Positions 1-12,119 of a stretch of DNA of 64,000 nt are shown one piece after another. Source of the DNA: Mactra quadrangularis (lineage: Eukaryota; Mollusca; Bivalvia; Venerida; Mactridae). Within the stretch, counting starts at the first letter, position 1. The number at the start of each line of letters is the position of its first letter. A program made the translations under genes and the position numbers. The DNA is taken from positions 36,222,887-36,286,886 of the forward strand of contig CM046299.1 of NCBI GenBank assembly GCA_025267735.1. The letters run 5' to 3'. The notes beneath the pieces are model-generated. The model was not told where the DNA came from. It saw only the letters and a program-made list of their open reading frames with translations, and ran no database searches.

Positions 1-1485
1 ATCATGCTTGTAATGGTAGAACACTTCACCATTATACCAACAATACACGCCTAAAACACGGGCATCACCTTTCCATTCAAAAGTTAAATAGACTGGAAAT
101 ATAATTTGATCATTTCTTTTCGACACATTTTGTTAAATTTTATGTTTTAGTCCAATCTGATTTAAACCCGATCTAAAATTTTCCACCCGCTTACTCGCTA
201 ATTTAGATCTGGCCGTTTTCAAACGAGGGTCACGATCATGTGACCTTTTCTCATTATAATATTCATGGCGAAATTGTTATGATTAGTAACTTGTTTACAT
301 CGTCTACGTCACACAATTTGAAATGAGCCGTCCAATCGCAGACTGTGAATAATACCGCTGTTGCAAACCTTGGTCTAAAAATAGAAATTACGGATTCTAA
401 ATAATATTAATAGTGTTTTGTCTAGATGAAAGCTACGCATTGATTGGTCGACATAAAGGTCATCTCGATGTGACCCTCCATTGAGATCTTAGAGATCCTG
501 TACGACAACGCTCTACAGGATATCTGTTTACGGAGATTGGTTTTAGTCATACACATTCATCGTTGAGAACTATATCAACGTAGCGTTCACTTATCCATCT
601 CAACGCTCGATCAACAGCGCCACGTAGTGAGTGTTGGATTGCTAGACAATATACGTCTATGAGCGAATCAAAAGGGGGGAAACATATGCCGCCCTAGTTA
701 TGGTAAAATGAGATGTCACGCTTGAACTACGCCTCTTTGTCTTTGTTGAAATTTGAAAGCATAGAAAGAGTGGTCTTACTGAGCGCACGCCTTTGTGGAA
801 TAGGTTTTCATTTGTTCCCTGCATGTGGAACTTCTCTTTTTTTATGCTCTACACACTATTCTCTATCATGGGGTTCTCCCTTGTTACCATTTGAACAATG
901 TAGCAAGATTACAAGCTTCATCTACACGAACAGTGAAGTATTAATAATAAAATGGGCATATAAAAGTTGGTTAAATGAGCCGTGATTAAAACAAAGCGAC
1001 ATAGTGTTAGCTAAACAAAAAATGTATTTGAATATTGAATAATAATATGTCATTCCGAGATTATGATTTGTTGTGGCAGTGGAAATCTGAGTATATGTTT
1101 CTATTATATAAACAATAGATAACTTGTAATATTGTCTACCTTGGTCCTTGGGGTATCAGTGCAGACATTTAGATATGATTTAAATAATGTATACTAATAA
1201 GGAAAGAACCTCTGCACGGGATATATATTTTACCATAGACTTAAATAAACTAGACTCATACACGGAAACTTAGTTCATATATTTGGTTCATTAAGTGGAA
1301 TTATGTGTTCTGTCCACGAGAATTGAGTACAACATTTTATAGCGATATGGACATAGATCATAAAATTATATTATATACAAAATTTAGTAAAGTTATGCAA
1401 ATATGACTCCAATGTTGCGAGTCATGTGACGTCATCATTATCATGATTCATTACACATTCCTATGATTTATATTGTCAAATTTTA
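1..1485. other. Non-coding region upstream of the receptor gene
   Basis: No coding exon is supported; the longest open frame here (713-985) resembles no family I know. A diverged inverted pair (GAGGGTCAC..TGACCTTT near 225-250 and its reverse complement near 458-482) suggests an old hairpin element. The motif AAACCCGATCTAAAATT near 163 recurs near 52632, so part of this is a dispersed repeat. The promoter and first non-coding exon of the receptor gene may lie here, but I cannot place them. Confidence 0.4.
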
Positions 1486-1623
1486 TTCTACTGTCAGTGG
1501 TGCTTACATTAACCCCTCTGCCGTACATAAATATGGCTATCTTTTGAATTGATCGTGAGGACAGTAACATTATATTCAGTATTGAAATCAGCTAGGTTAA
1601 TGTATGCGTCACTGACAGTTGAA
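1486..1623. repeat. Small TIR element (MITE), family M1, copy 1
   Basis: The left end reads TTCTACTGTCAGTGGTGCTT and the right end ends in TGCGTCACTGACAGTTGAA, an imperfect terminal inverted repeat. Related ends occur at 29107-29623 and 30954-31086, so this is a three-copy family in the window. The interior is short and non-coding. Confidence 0.6.
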
Positions 1624-1703
1624 TACGCTTTAACAATAACTTGGTGAATTATATATATTATATTAGGATCATGATCAAACCTGATGGAATAACAAGAGTA
1701 CTA

Positions 1704-1704
<1 letters not shown>

Positions 1705-1779
<75 letters not shown>

Positions 1780-1838
1780 ATTACCATCATCATCATCATC
1801 ATCATCATCACCATCATCATTATCATTATTATTAGTAT
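1705..1838. repeat. Compound (ATT)n-(ATC)n microsatellite
   Basis: About 70 bases of ATT triplets pass into CAT/ATC triplets. The tract directly precedes a dispersed motif (see 1843-1900), and the same arrangement recurs at 19976-20067, so the microsatellite is probably the tail or seed of a transposed unit. Confidence 0.9.
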
Positions 1839-1842
1839 TATA

Positions 1843-1900
1843 TCATATTTGTATAGCGCTCTTTTCATCTTGAAAATATGTTAAAAAGTGCTTCACAAGT
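1843..1900. repeat. Dispersed GCGCT motif adjoining the ATT tract
   Basis: Contains TTTGTATAGCGCTCTTTTCA and, after a short gap, an AGTGCTTCACAA block. Nearly the same sequence follows the ATT tract at 20014-20067. Such microsatellite-linked motifs with paired GCGCT/AGCGC blocks are common dispersed repeats in marine invertebrate and fish genomes; the parent element is not identified here. Confidence 0.6.
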
Positions 1901-2067
1901 ATACCCATAGTTCATAAATAAAAGATAAAAATGGTTAAAAGGTAGGGGGTTTTTAATACAAAAATGATAGAATGAATACTAATTATTATTAAGAATCAGT
2001 GATCGATTTAGTCGCCATAGAAGTTGATAAAATTAAAGTTATATATTATTGGTCCGGATACTGATTA

Positions 2068-2091
2068 TTGTTTTTTATTTTCTACTTTCAG
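2068..2091 (+). promoter_or_regulatory. Probable 3' splice acceptor of the receptor 5'UTR
   Basis: A T-rich tract ends in TTTTCTACTTTCAG at 2091, 95 bases before the receptor start codon. This is a good acceptor. It implies that the coding exon begins at about 2092 and that at least one non-coding exon lies upstream, as is usual for muscarinic receptors with an intronless coding region. Inferred from consensus only. Confidence 0.55.
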
Positions 2092-2186
2092 AGACAGAAT
2101 GATGATGAAGATGCAATTCATATCAACCGTAAATGTCTTTAAAATGGGGATTTACTGACGATATTGTGTCACGTGATTAAAACAAA

Positions 2187-4280
2187 ATGGATGACGATTT
2201 TACCGGAAGTACCTTAGGCTACAACGACAGCGAACTGTACGCCGATCTTTGTAGTATACCAAATAACTTTAGTAATTTATGTAACAATACAACAACCACG
2301 GTGACTCCTACATCAACTTTACCCTTACCACTATGGTTAACTATAGTTTTAGGAGCTGCAGCCGCTGTCGTTGTCATAGTTACTGTGTTAGGGAATATTC
2401 TGGTGCTTTTATCATTCGTTTTAGAAAGATCTATACGACAACCGACCAATTATTTCATAGCGTCCTTAGCCATGTCAGATTTATTGATTGGAACATTTTC
2501 CATGCCGTGTTTTACAATCTATTTACTACTAGGAAGATGGCCGCTTGGCGAAATTGTCTGTGACCTTTGGTTATCATTGGATTGGACAGTATGTTTAGCT
2601 TCTCAATATACCGTTTTCTTCATCACGGCTGATAGGTTTTGCAGTGTGAAAATTCCAGCAAAGTATCGCAATTGGAGAACAGATAGAAAAGTTCGAATTA
2701 TGATCGCTTTATCCTGGACCATACCGTCTGTTGTATTTTTCACGTCCATTATTGGATGGCAATATTTTGTTGGTGAAAGGACAGTTATGGAAGGTACTTG
2801 TGAGGTTCAATTTATGAGCGATCCTCTATTTACATTTTTGCTTACTATAGGATATTACTGGACCACTCTCATAGTAATGGTTACTTTATATGGAGGAATA
2901 TACCGCGTTGCCTTGTCTTTGCAAAGAAAATCTAATGAAAAGCAGCGTAAATTGAACCATGCAATGGAGCTGTCAAAGAAAAAGACCAATAAACCTGGAG
3001 GTGGCGCCAAATCTAAAGAAAGCAAAAAGAGAATTGAAAATAATAATGCTAGATACATGAGAGGTGCACATGATAATAATACATTAACAACTAGTTTCTC
3101 TAAACATTCAGACAATGAATACTCTAAACCTTCTGAAGAAGATAGAAGTTCTAGTCCTGCTTTTGCTTCTGACGAGGATGAAGAGAGTACTGGTGAACTG
3201 AAAAAAGAACAATGTTACGTGAATAGCGCTGTACAAACTGAACCTACTCTAAAAGGTCTTCTAGGTTCTTCAGCTAATCACATGTCACGGCTTGCGTTCT
3301 CTTTATCTGGTACTAGTGTTAGTGCTTCTCATGCTTCCAGTTCTGGAGGAGAGAAAGAATTTAATGACGAAAATCAAACACCTACAAACCATGATCAAAA
3401 TAAGCCACTTCTAAATGAAACTGTCCTTGCAGAATTTGAACCTATCAAAGATGAAAATTCAGGATTCGATGGTGTAATTGTTACAGATGTAAATGAAGAA
3501 TTCGATAAACTAAATGAATCTGCTACACCATTAATTGAAAGTGATGTATTAGATGGGATTAAATATATAGACGAAGATAGTTTAAAATCTCTTACTTCAA
3601 CAGACAATGTTAAACTATTAGCAGAGATTAAAGAATTGTCTATGTCACCTAGTCATAAAAATGAAGCAGAGTCTCCAGTATGGAGAAAACGAAACATTGA
3701 CGATGATAAATCACTTCTAGTGCCCCACTCTGCGGACTCAGCAAGTTCTGAAGCTATATCTTCAGTTATAGAGAATGCTATTCCACAGCAAGGACATGAT
3801 AACAAAGTTTGCAATGACAGGAAAACTGAATGTCATAGGGTCTCATCTAATCATAAATGTAAAAAAGACGATCAAAATCGCAAACACAATCTAAGCTTGC
3901 CAAACCATGATGAGAAAAAATCAAAAGACTCTAAGCCATATGGTAGTCCACTACAATCACTGGTCAGGTCGCTAAGGCCATCGGGAAACAAGAAGCCAAA
4001 ACAGCCCAAGTCTAAATCAGAAAATAGAGCAAGAAAGGCTTTAAGAACGATCTCCATCATTTTGGGTGCTTATGTTTTGTGCTGGACGCCGTATCATGTA
4101 ATGGTATTCATCATAGGTGTATGTCAAAATTGGAGCTGCATTAATCTGCAGTTTTACTATTTTACTTATTGGCTGTGTTATCTAAACAGTCCTATCAACC
4201 CATTTTGCTATGCCTTCGCCAATGCCCAGTTCAAACGGACATTCATTCGAATATTAAAACTAGATCTTCACAGGACATAA
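2187..4280 (+). CDS. mAChR-B: B-type muscarinic acetylcholine receptor (7TM GPCR)
   Basis: A complete class A GPCR of 697 residues in one exon, acting at the plasma membrane as an acetylcholine receptor. Approximate segments: TM1 50-76 (N70), TM2 87-110 (D98), TM3 122-150 with the amine-binding D132, TM4 168-190 (W177), TM5 212-240, TM6 619-646, TM7 656-677 with NPxxY at 671-675. C125 and C205 can form the conserved disulfide. The N-tail has sequons at N13, N27, N33 and N34. The TM2 SLAMSDLLIG block, CDLWLSLDW in TM3, and IGYYWTTLIV plus LYGGIY in TM5 match the arthropod mAChR-B/nematode GAR-2 class, not vertebrate M1-M5. Oddities: DRF (149-151) instead of DRY, W133 for the usual Tyr, and CWTPYH with H637 where classical receptors have Asn 6.52. 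Loop 3 (about 245-615) is very long, acidic and Ser-rich. The ATG at 2187 has A at -3 and G at +4. AATAAA signals lie at 5130 and 6699. The B-type call is by motif recall, not alignment. Confidence 0.93.
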   Translation: MDDDFTGSTLGYNDSELYADLCSIPNNFSNLCNNTTTTVTPTSTLPLPLWLTIVLGAAAAVVVIVTVLGNILVLLSFVLERSIRQPTNYFIASLAMSDLLIGTFSMPCFTIYLLLGRWPLGEIVCDLWLSLDWTVCLASQYTVFFITADRFCSVKIPAKYRNWRTDRKVRIMIALSWTIPSVVFFTSIIGWQYFVGERTVMEGTCEVQFMSDPLFTFLLTIGYYWTTLIVMVTLYGGIYRVALSLQRKSNEKQRKLNHAMELSKKKTNKPGGGAKSKESKKRIENNNARYMRGAHDNNTLTTSFSKHSDNEYSKPSEEDRSSSPAFASDEDEESTGELKKEQCYVNSAVQTEPTLKGLLGSSANHMSRLAFSLSGTSVSASHASSSGGEKEFNDENQTPTNHDQNKPLLNETVLAEFEPIKDENSGFDGVIVTDVNEEFDKLNESATPLIESDVLDGIKYIDEDSLKSLTSTDNVKLLAEIKELSMSPSHKNEAESPVWRKRNIDDDKSLLVPHSADSASSEAISSVIENAIPQQGHDNKVCNDRKTECHRVSSNHKCKKDDQNRKHNLSLPNHDEKKSKDSKPYGSPLQSLVRSLRPSGNKKPKQPKSKSENRARKALRTISIILGAYVLCWTPYHVMVFIIGVCQNWSCINLQFYYFTYWLCYLNSPINPFCYAFANAQFKRTFIRILKLDLHRT

Positions 4281-5920
4281 TAAATTGACATATTTAGATA
4301 GGAATGTCATACATAAAGATTTAGGTATCAATGTCATGTATAATTTTATCTCGCTCTGTAGATATTTTGTACGCATTTAATCACGTGACGAAATGAACAA
4401 GATCTCACGAGAAACATGAAGACGCGAGATCATTTGTACAATTTTCCACTGGACATATTCAATGAATATATCAACTTATTTGTTGGTTTAACATGTTAGT
4501 AAATGGCTAAAATGTTTAGCTAAATGTAATGTGTCCGACATTGAGGTAACTTAATTTTTACTTTGTTAATGAAATAACTAAGGCAAACAGAATACCAACT
4601 GACAGATATTATGTCTTGACAAACGTTTAGCATCATGAACAGATCACTTCTGACATTACATGTCTGTAGTTTATAACTAGTTTAAGTGTAGTGGCAGAAA
4701 CGTCTCAATTTAAACGTTAAAAATCGCCCACGGTTTGTTTTGTAACAATGTTAGTCAATTTTGCAGAAGGTTGTTCCAGTGTACATGTCCTTATTTGTTT
4801 AACACTGTTCAATTAGAAAATTCCGTTCTTTAAGTCTTTTATTTTTGTGATTGTTTCTTCGACTTCAATACCAATTTAGTGCACTACATTGCAGTATCTA
4901 AAATCGATAACATAATGTGTGTTACCGTTTAAAACTTTTTCCTTCACTGAGAGCAGTCTCTCTCATTCTCTTTCGTTGTAGTCATGCTATCCTTAGTGAG
5001 AATATAAAAATTTGATGTAATTTAGAAAAGACAGTGTGAGTAATGTAATTTAATGACGTTCGTCTGGATAAGTTTTCTTTGTCTTAATACACTATCGACA
5101 TGAAGCATTGTTTCCTCTTTTATGGATAAAATAAAGTAGTATGATTAATATAAAATCAGACATATAAACTGCCTCTAAGCTACCTTCACATGTTTAAGTA
5201 AAAAGAAAAGTTGTTAAATGTACAACAGTCTGTCTGAACTAACTTGTTTTTACGACAAACTTGGGGTGTTTCGTAGACCTGTTTCTATCGTAGGTTAATA
5301 GAAAGTTATAGATCGTACTCTTAGTCTATAAGTTTTTGGTATTTTCCAACATTTAAATCTTTAGAAAACTATCAAATCCAGCAAACTGAGGTAATGTTGC
5401 TATTAACATTGAAGCAGAAATTTTGTTTTCTATGTTTGTTGACATTAAATCATATTGTATTACAATATACAATACAATACAATATTTCTTTACTTAGCAT
5501 AATCTATATACAGGTAACTGCCTTAAACTAGGCGAACGTGAACATGAGAGAAGAACATGACAATACATGAAACACAAAAACAACAACAACAACAAATTGA
5601 AGGGAAAAACATACAATAGGAAAATGAATGGAATCAAAATGAAATTAAAATTAATATAAATGTGTATTAATAAGTTATACAATGTATTTGTCTGTTCATG
5701 CAATACGTATTTCATCGAATTTCTAACGGCTTGTGCGTTCATAAAATGATAATATTATTTGATCTAAGGGAGACAACTCAACTTCAAATACAAAAAATCT
5801 TAGTTGATTCTGTTACATATAAAGAATTGTCGAACATTTCTCAGAACGATTGATCTAAGAACTAAAATATTAGTCAAATAATGCTATAGTTATTGCATTA
5901 ACAAAGAATTGATATAAAAA
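4281..5920 (+). other. Probable 3'UTR and flank of the receptor gene
   Basis: No open frame of note. An AATAAA hexamer at 5130-5135 is a possible poly(A) signal and another lies at 6699-6704. A (CAA)n run occurs near 5578-5595. The transcript end cannot be fixed from sequence alone. Confidence 0.35.
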
Positions 5921-6018
5921 TATATATACCAAACTCCCTGCAGTTGTTATTTCCTATTATTGAATTAATAATGTTAAAGTAGCATCCTGTGACGTAACCG
6001 CTGTGGGGAGTTTGATAT
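5921..6018. repeat. Short inverted-repeat element (~95 bp)
   Basis: The left side contains CCAAACTCCCTGCAGTTGTT and the right side AACCGCTGTGGGGAGTTTG, imperfect inverted copies flanked by TATA-rich bases. A half-copy of the right arm (AACCGCTGCGGGGAGTTTGG) occurs at 14392-14411, which supports a dispersed family. Confidence 0.5.
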
Positions 6019-6244
6019 AATACATGTATATAGTTGTGAATAGATAGCTGGATACAAATGATGTAATTAGTTCTTACTCTTTATTATACATATGTATATT
6101 GTATATATATTTTAATTGTTTTTATTTGTATTTCAGTCCGAATTTTCATAGTCAACCCATTCTTAATTCAATGTGAATGTACCATTAGAATGGATTGGAT
6201 GATACAACACAATCACATGTTTAATCTTGTAGCGTGAGCAAATT

Positions 6245-6490
6245 AACCGATCCAATCATTCGAAACTTCTCAGCCATTCATTAGGAATAATCTCGACATA
6301 CTCGTACATATGTACTTAGACGCCATTTAGAATTACCTTTGCGTCTCATGCCCAAGCAAAATACATTTACCGATGTTGAGGTGAACAAATGTCTCGTTTT
6401 TTGTCCGTGCTTTGTAGTAAAGACCCAATATTCTCGGTGGACACCCCACGAATTCTTCCGAGGTTATTCATTCAATGAATGGTCGAGGTG
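6245..6490. repeat. Degenerate foldback element
   Basis: TCATTCGAAACTTCTCAGCC near 6257 is imperfectly inverted by the segment ending TGGTCGAGGTGTTCCGAATGA near 6480-6501. The shared CATTCGGAAC and GAATAATCTCG words resemble the better preserved hairpin element at 13368-13693. An old, diverged copy; the boundaries are approximate. Confidence 0.4.
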
Positions 6491-7160
6491 TTCCGAATGA
6501 AGGCAATTAAATACATCAGAAACTACGTTCACTACACTTCATTACAATAATTTAGTAAATTTAGATGATATTTCAATTGTCTCGGGTCAGTTTGCACACG
6601 CTGTAATGTAAAGAGACTGCCTTCTGAGTTATTTTAAGGTACCCTCTGAGAATGATATTAATTATGACCAAAAGCACTGTTCTGTGCTGAAGTCTTTGAA
6701 TAAAGTGTAAAGTATGTTCAGCAACTTACAACTAAGTAAATATATAACTTAATGAAACAATAAAGAGAAACGTTAAATGCACTTAAATTGTGATTTTTGC
6801 CATTACTGTATTATGTTTGCTTTAATCGTTTATGTAAAGTGCACAGTGTGCTATATAATAAGTTGTATGTGATATCTTGTTTTCAAATATTTTATCCAAA
6901 CATGTGAATTGTTTGTGTAAATTTTGTCGTGAATTTCTTACGTTGTCTTTTATAATCAAAATAAATTCCATTGATATGATGTTTTAATTGAATCCGTTCG
7001 AATTATTCACAAACACGTATGTTACAGTCAAATTTGCTTCACATGTACTTATTTTAAGTAATTTTAATTTTATAATACGATAAATCTCACAGGAACGTTT
7101 GTGTAGGTATAAAATAAACGCTTTGGTAAAAGCAAAGTATGCATGTTTTAGTATGCATAA

Positions 7161-8349
7161 TATCAGTATTGGCACATGATGTCAGTATAGGCATATGATG
7201 TCAGTATTGGCATATGACGTCAGTTTTGGCACTTGTCGTCAGTTTTGATGTAAGTATCGGCACATGATGTCAGTATTGGCACATAAAGCCAGTATTGATA
7301 TATGATGTTAGTATTGGCACATTACGTCAATTTTGGCACATTATGTCAGTATTGGCACATAATGGCAGTATTGATATATGATGTTAGTATTGGCACATTA
7401 CGTCAGTTTTGACACATGACGTCCGTATTGGCGCATAATGACAGTATTGGCACAAGATGTCAGAATTGGCACATAGCGTCAGTTTTGGCACATTATATCA
7501 GTATTGGCACATGATGTCAGTAATGGCACATGATGTCAGTATTGTCACATAATGTCAGTATTGGCATATGATGTCAGTTTTGGCACATTATGTCAGTTTT
7601 GGCACTTGGCGTCAGTTTTGGCACTTGATGTCAGTATTGGCACATAAAGCCAGTATTGATATATGATGTTAGTATTGGCACATTACGTCAGTATTGGCAC
7701 ATGATGTCAGTATTGGCACATAAAGCCAGTATTGATATATGATGTTAGTATTGGCACTTGGCGTCAGTTTTGGCACATGATGTCAGTATTGGCAAATAAT
7801 GGCAGTATTGATATATGATGTTAGTATTGGCACATGACGTCAATTTTGGCACATTATGTCAGTATTGGCACATAATGGCAGTATTGATATATGATGTTAG
7901 TATTGGCACATTACGTCATTTTTGACACATGACGTCCGTATTGGCGCATAATGACAGTATTGGCACAAGATGTCAGAATTGGCACATAGCGTCAGTTTTG
8001 GCACATGATATCAGTATTGGCACATGACGCCTTTTTTCGCACATTATGTCAGTATTCGATCATGATATCAGTATTGACACATGACGCCTTTTTTCGCATC
8101 ATGATATCAGTATTGGTACATGGCGCAAATATTTGCGCATTATGTCAATTTTGGCACATAGAGTCAGTATTGACACATTACGACAATATGTGCACATGAC
8201 GCCTGCGTTAGCACATGGCGGCAATATCAGCACATGACGCTGATATTTGCACGTTACGTTAGTATTGTCACATGACGTCAGTATTGGCAAATGACGCTAA
8301 TATTTGCACGTTACGTCATTATTTCCACATGACGTCAATATTGCCACAT
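7161..8349. repeat. 19-bp minisatellite rich in CRE-like sites
   Basis: Roughly 60 tandem units of a 19-bp motif, consensus CACATGATGTCAGTATTGG. Many units read TGACGTCA, the palindromic cAMP-response element (for example near 7205, 7834, 8275 and 8323), or a one-base variant. There is higher-order structure: a block of about 140 bp starting near 7358 (including a GATATATGATGTTAGTATT variant and the GACGTCCGTATTGGCGC variant) recurs near 7871, an offset of 513 bp, exactly 27 units. The right edge (8030-8349) is the most diverged. Open frames here are artefacts of the repeat. Confidence 0.95.
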
Positions 8350-9256
8350 CAAAATAGCATATTTCTATTTTATTTCGAGTTACTGTAGTATATGCTATAC
8401 AAAAGCTACTAATATTACTTTGATCGACGTAGACTTTTTCGTTGATTATTGATTAAGGTACAGTTTAGGATAATGTATTCTGATGATGTGTAATTCGTCA
8501 GGGTATAAAGACGATACAATACTGTTTTTGTACTGATCGTCTTATTTTATGTAATAAACTCGAATGTAGCCAACTTTTAGAGATGTTGATGAATGAATTC
8601 TTGTTTAAATGTACTAAATAACATGGTAGCATCTTGATTCTGTTAAATGTCAAACAGTAAAAAACTGTACTCTGTTCCTACATGTACATCGTTCTTGTAA
8701 CAAGATTAAATAACATTCTCTTAGGCTTCATTGATATTTTTTGCTGCATGTGATAATTTGATATTACATTGTTTTGTTTTTATTATCTTGTAATTATGGA
8801 AATGATATAATTTATAAGCCATACATGTAGTAATCTACTATTAACAACCTTAACTACACGGTCACTGAATGTGTTTATTATTCAACATCTTTTTAACCTA
8901 TCAATAATTGATGATCTAACTATATATGCGGCAATTTTGAATATCGGGGAAACAACTGGTTCGAAAAAAGTAAAAATAACAGACTAAGTGACCGTGTAAT
9001 TATTTAAGTTGTGACAGGTTTATAAAACAGAACTTTACACAAACTGAATACACTGGATACAAGGGGTATAGTCACGTGATCTACAACAATTACTTTATTA
9101 AGTAAAGAAACGCATGTTTTTGTCTATTTCTTTTTCCAGACAAATAATTGAATACCATCATGTAGAGATGAAATGAGTACTTCAATTATTTCACTGAAAA
9201 TTCCCAGTTGGTCATGAGATTATTGATCGTAAGCTTCAAATCCTCCGCACAAAAAT
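8350..9256. other. Non-coding spacer, nothing recognised
   Basis: AT-rich single-copy sequence. I see no coding exon, structural RNA or clear repeat on either strand. Confidence 0.4.
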
Positions 9257-9266
9257 AAATGATAAG

Positions 9267-9425
9267 GAGCCGGCATGGCCGAGCGGTTACGGCGTTGGAC
9301 TGGTAATCATTGGATAGCCAGCTCCGCGTTGGTTCGAATCTCATCCAAAACCTACCCCGTTGTTTTCTCGAGCAAGAAACTTTATCCTACTAGCTTAGTA
9401 CAAGGGGACCAGGAAACGGAATCGC
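9267..9425 (+). mobile_element. tRNA-Ser-derived SINE, copy 1
   Basis: The head has a perfect Pol III A box (TGGCCGAGCGG), an anticodon-arm-like GGACTGGTAATC, and a B box (GGTTCGAATCT). It resembles tRNA-Ser(GCT), with a long variable arm, but the anticodon and T stems no longer pair and the acceptor stem is not closed, so it is not a functional tRNA. An unrelated body follows (CTCGAGCAAGAAACTTTATC). AAATGAT flanks both sides (9257 and 9426), a probable target duplication. The same head and body occur inverted at 16750-16893. Confidence 0.75.
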
Positions 9426-10670
9426 AAATGATTAAAGTTGTAAGAAGTTGTTTCACATTTGAGCTGAAATACAAATTAGTACATGTATGAACTAATTAAA
9501 TGATAAATAATTTGTTTAGGGGGTTCAAAATAAACAATCATAATTCACAGGTTAACCTGGGGGTTCTGACATAGAAAGTAATAGTTATTTTGTGCACTAT
9601 TTGAATCGCTTCTATTTTTGGCTGCTTCAAGAATTTGAAAACACACGAGTTTGTTTACAATCTGAAGATCACGTGACTATATAACCTGGAGTACAGTCAC
9701 ATTTAGTATTCACTAGATTTACTGGTATTGTTATATAATTTAGAATATACATTATTGTTTCATATATTTCTACAAAACATTTCATTGTCAAATTACAATC
9801 TAAAAAGGACCAGTTGTTTTGTACGCATTTAATTAAACATTTGCTTATTCTTATTGTTAATATTTTTATTTTTTCGTTATGTTACTTTTTACCTGTGTGA
9901 TTTACTGTATGTCGCCATCATTGGCCGAACATTTTCGAAAGTTTCGGAACTATCTGATCGGATTTCGATTATTTCTACGATTGTATCGACGAAAATCCGT
10001 AAACATGCATTGTGCGTAAAGTTTGACCCCGATCTGACCTTTATGCAAGAATATTTATTACATTGAATACGAATGTAGTATTAATGCTCGATACTGATCG
10101 GAGTATGTCGTCAAAGCTCGAATGTAATTATTACACAGGGATTAATTTTTAAAAGATATATTAAAACGTACAATGAGTGTCTAATACACTATAAATCGAT
10201 TGTTTATTTTGAATACGTTGTGTGCCGAAGTGTAGAATATGTGTGGTATTGATTTTCGTCGGGATATGTGTAGATACGTTGTAATTATTAGATGCAAATG
10301 TGAAAGGTCAGGTCGTGGGCCAAACTTTACGCACAATACCTAGCTTCATATGTATACTTATACAATAATCACCAAAAGTTTGGCGACATAGATAATTAAT
10401 CAAAATTCATATAGTAAAAACATGTGAATATTATGGCCGATTATTATTTTTGTCAGTGATGAGTATTTCTCTTCAGTATCTTTCATTTAAGCTTGAATGA
10501 TTTTTATTGAATTTCACGTTGAAGTGAAACCTTCCTTCAGTAGTTTCCGTTGTTAAATTATCATGATACACAAGAATGAGTCAAGTAAATTTTATATTAA
10601 TGAAGTTTCAATAGAAAGATATAATTTCGGAGCCCATGAAGTGACATTTTGAATACTTTTTTATTTACAC
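9426..10670. other. Non-coding spacer, nothing recognised
   Basis: AT-rich; no coding or RNA gene is supported. The 70-codon open frame at 9854-10066 lacks similarity to any family I know. Confidence 0.4.
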
Positions 10671-10671
10671 A

Positions 10672-10754
10672 ATTATTTCGTTTAAAGGTAATATTATTTC
10701 GTTTAAAGGTAATATTATTTCGTTTTAAGGTAATATTATTTCGTTTAAAGGTAC
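10672..10754. repeat. 21-bp tandem repeat, four copies
   Basis: ATTATTTCGTTTAAAGGTAAT is repeated almost exactly four times, one copy with TTTTAAGG. Confidence 0.9.
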
Positions 10755-11084
10755 TCCGTAATTAATATAGTTACATAAGGTTTACAACATATAATGTAAG
10801 GGGATTATTTTTAACTTGAAAACTATATACTAGAGAATTTTGTAATTTTGCCGACTTTGATATAAGACCAACCATTATTTGACCGAATGAGCTCAGGTTT
10901 TGATGAGTTGTGTAGCCACGAGTGAAAATGTCGTTTTCTGAGCTCACAAGTTGATATCAAACAAGAAATATCTTTAAAAAAGATATTCGGCGCTGTGAAT
11001 GATTCATTTTGTTTGAAGTATAAATGTGTATTATTATCTTAATTTATTTTAATTCCCAAATAAGTAAAATAATTTTTCGACATC

Positions 11085-11400
11085 CACATATTAAAATTTT
11101 GGGACCTTAAACTTTTTCTAGACCCGCATTTTGAAAATTTGTAACCGTATACTAAACGTTCTTTTTGGGTCTGCATATTGAAAATTTGGATCCGTACACA
11201 AAACTTTTTAATGGGACCTGCATATCGAAAACGTTTAACCTATATTATTATTTGGGCCCGCATATTGAAAAATAAATAATATTAATAAGATGCGACTTCT
11301 ATGTCCCAAAAGGAAGTGATCGTGCAATAAACCAATCGTTTAATTCGAGACCGCATATTGAACATTTGGGATCCCTATTACTAAACTTTCTTTCGGGACA
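11085..11400. repeat. Degenerate ~60-bp tandem repeat
   Basis: CCGCATATTGAAAATTTGG and variants recur at about 60-bp intervals (near 11116, 11170, 11218, 11258 and 11352), each followed by a CTAAACTTTCTTTTGGG-like block. Confidence 0.6.
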
Positions 11401-12119
11401 ACAAATAGTATCAAATATTTTGTTCACTTCTCTCTACCGAGAAGAATTTCATTGGACAAACAGAAATAGTAGAGTAAATTGCATTGGTTAAAAATATAGG
11501 TCAAAAGTTGGCTTAGACAGCTGCGCCAAAAAAAGATCTTATTCATAAATTGTCGAATACTCTTCATACAGTTAATTAGTTTTATGTTTTGTAAAAAGTA
11601 TTGTTCACAAAATATGAGTAGTCATTTCTAGGGCTGAACGAAACACCATTGCAACTTCTTTTCTTTCCAAATAGAGTGACAAGAATGTTTCGTTTAGCCC
11701 TCGATTTCTTCTCCAAGATGACGTCATTTATCTTCTAAGATGATGCAATTTTGTCAATGAAAATATATTTTCACTATAATGAAATATCATATTTACGTCG
11801 AATAACTCTACATTTCACCGTTAAGCATGAAGGAAAAATACTTTTAAAAAACTGCATGGACACTTCAAATACTGTTTATGTAAATTGCAATGAGTTATGT
11901 ATCGTCTGTCAATATTTGACAGATTTCAGTTTAGTGTATAAGTGATAAATGTATTACTAGTTATTTTATACAGCTTATATTATGTATATAAACGTGTATT
12001 GTTATATATGTGATGCACTATATATGTCAATTATGTTTTAATGAACATCTGTAACTTTCATTGTCAATGAAAAAATAAACGGCAAATATTTGTACTGTTG
12101 ATAATCTTAATATTTACAC

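Noticed and set aside
2219..4060. Minus-strand open frames opposite the receptor
   Set aside because: Antisense shadows of the receptor coding exon.
7161..8349. CRISPR-like array
   Set aside because: Units are contiguous 19-bp tandem copies with no unique spacers, and the host is a eukaryote; this is a minisatellite.
9267..9345. Functional tRNA-Ser gene
   Set aside because: A and B boxes are good but the anticodon and T stems do not pair and the acceptor stem is open; a SINE body follows and a second copy exists.
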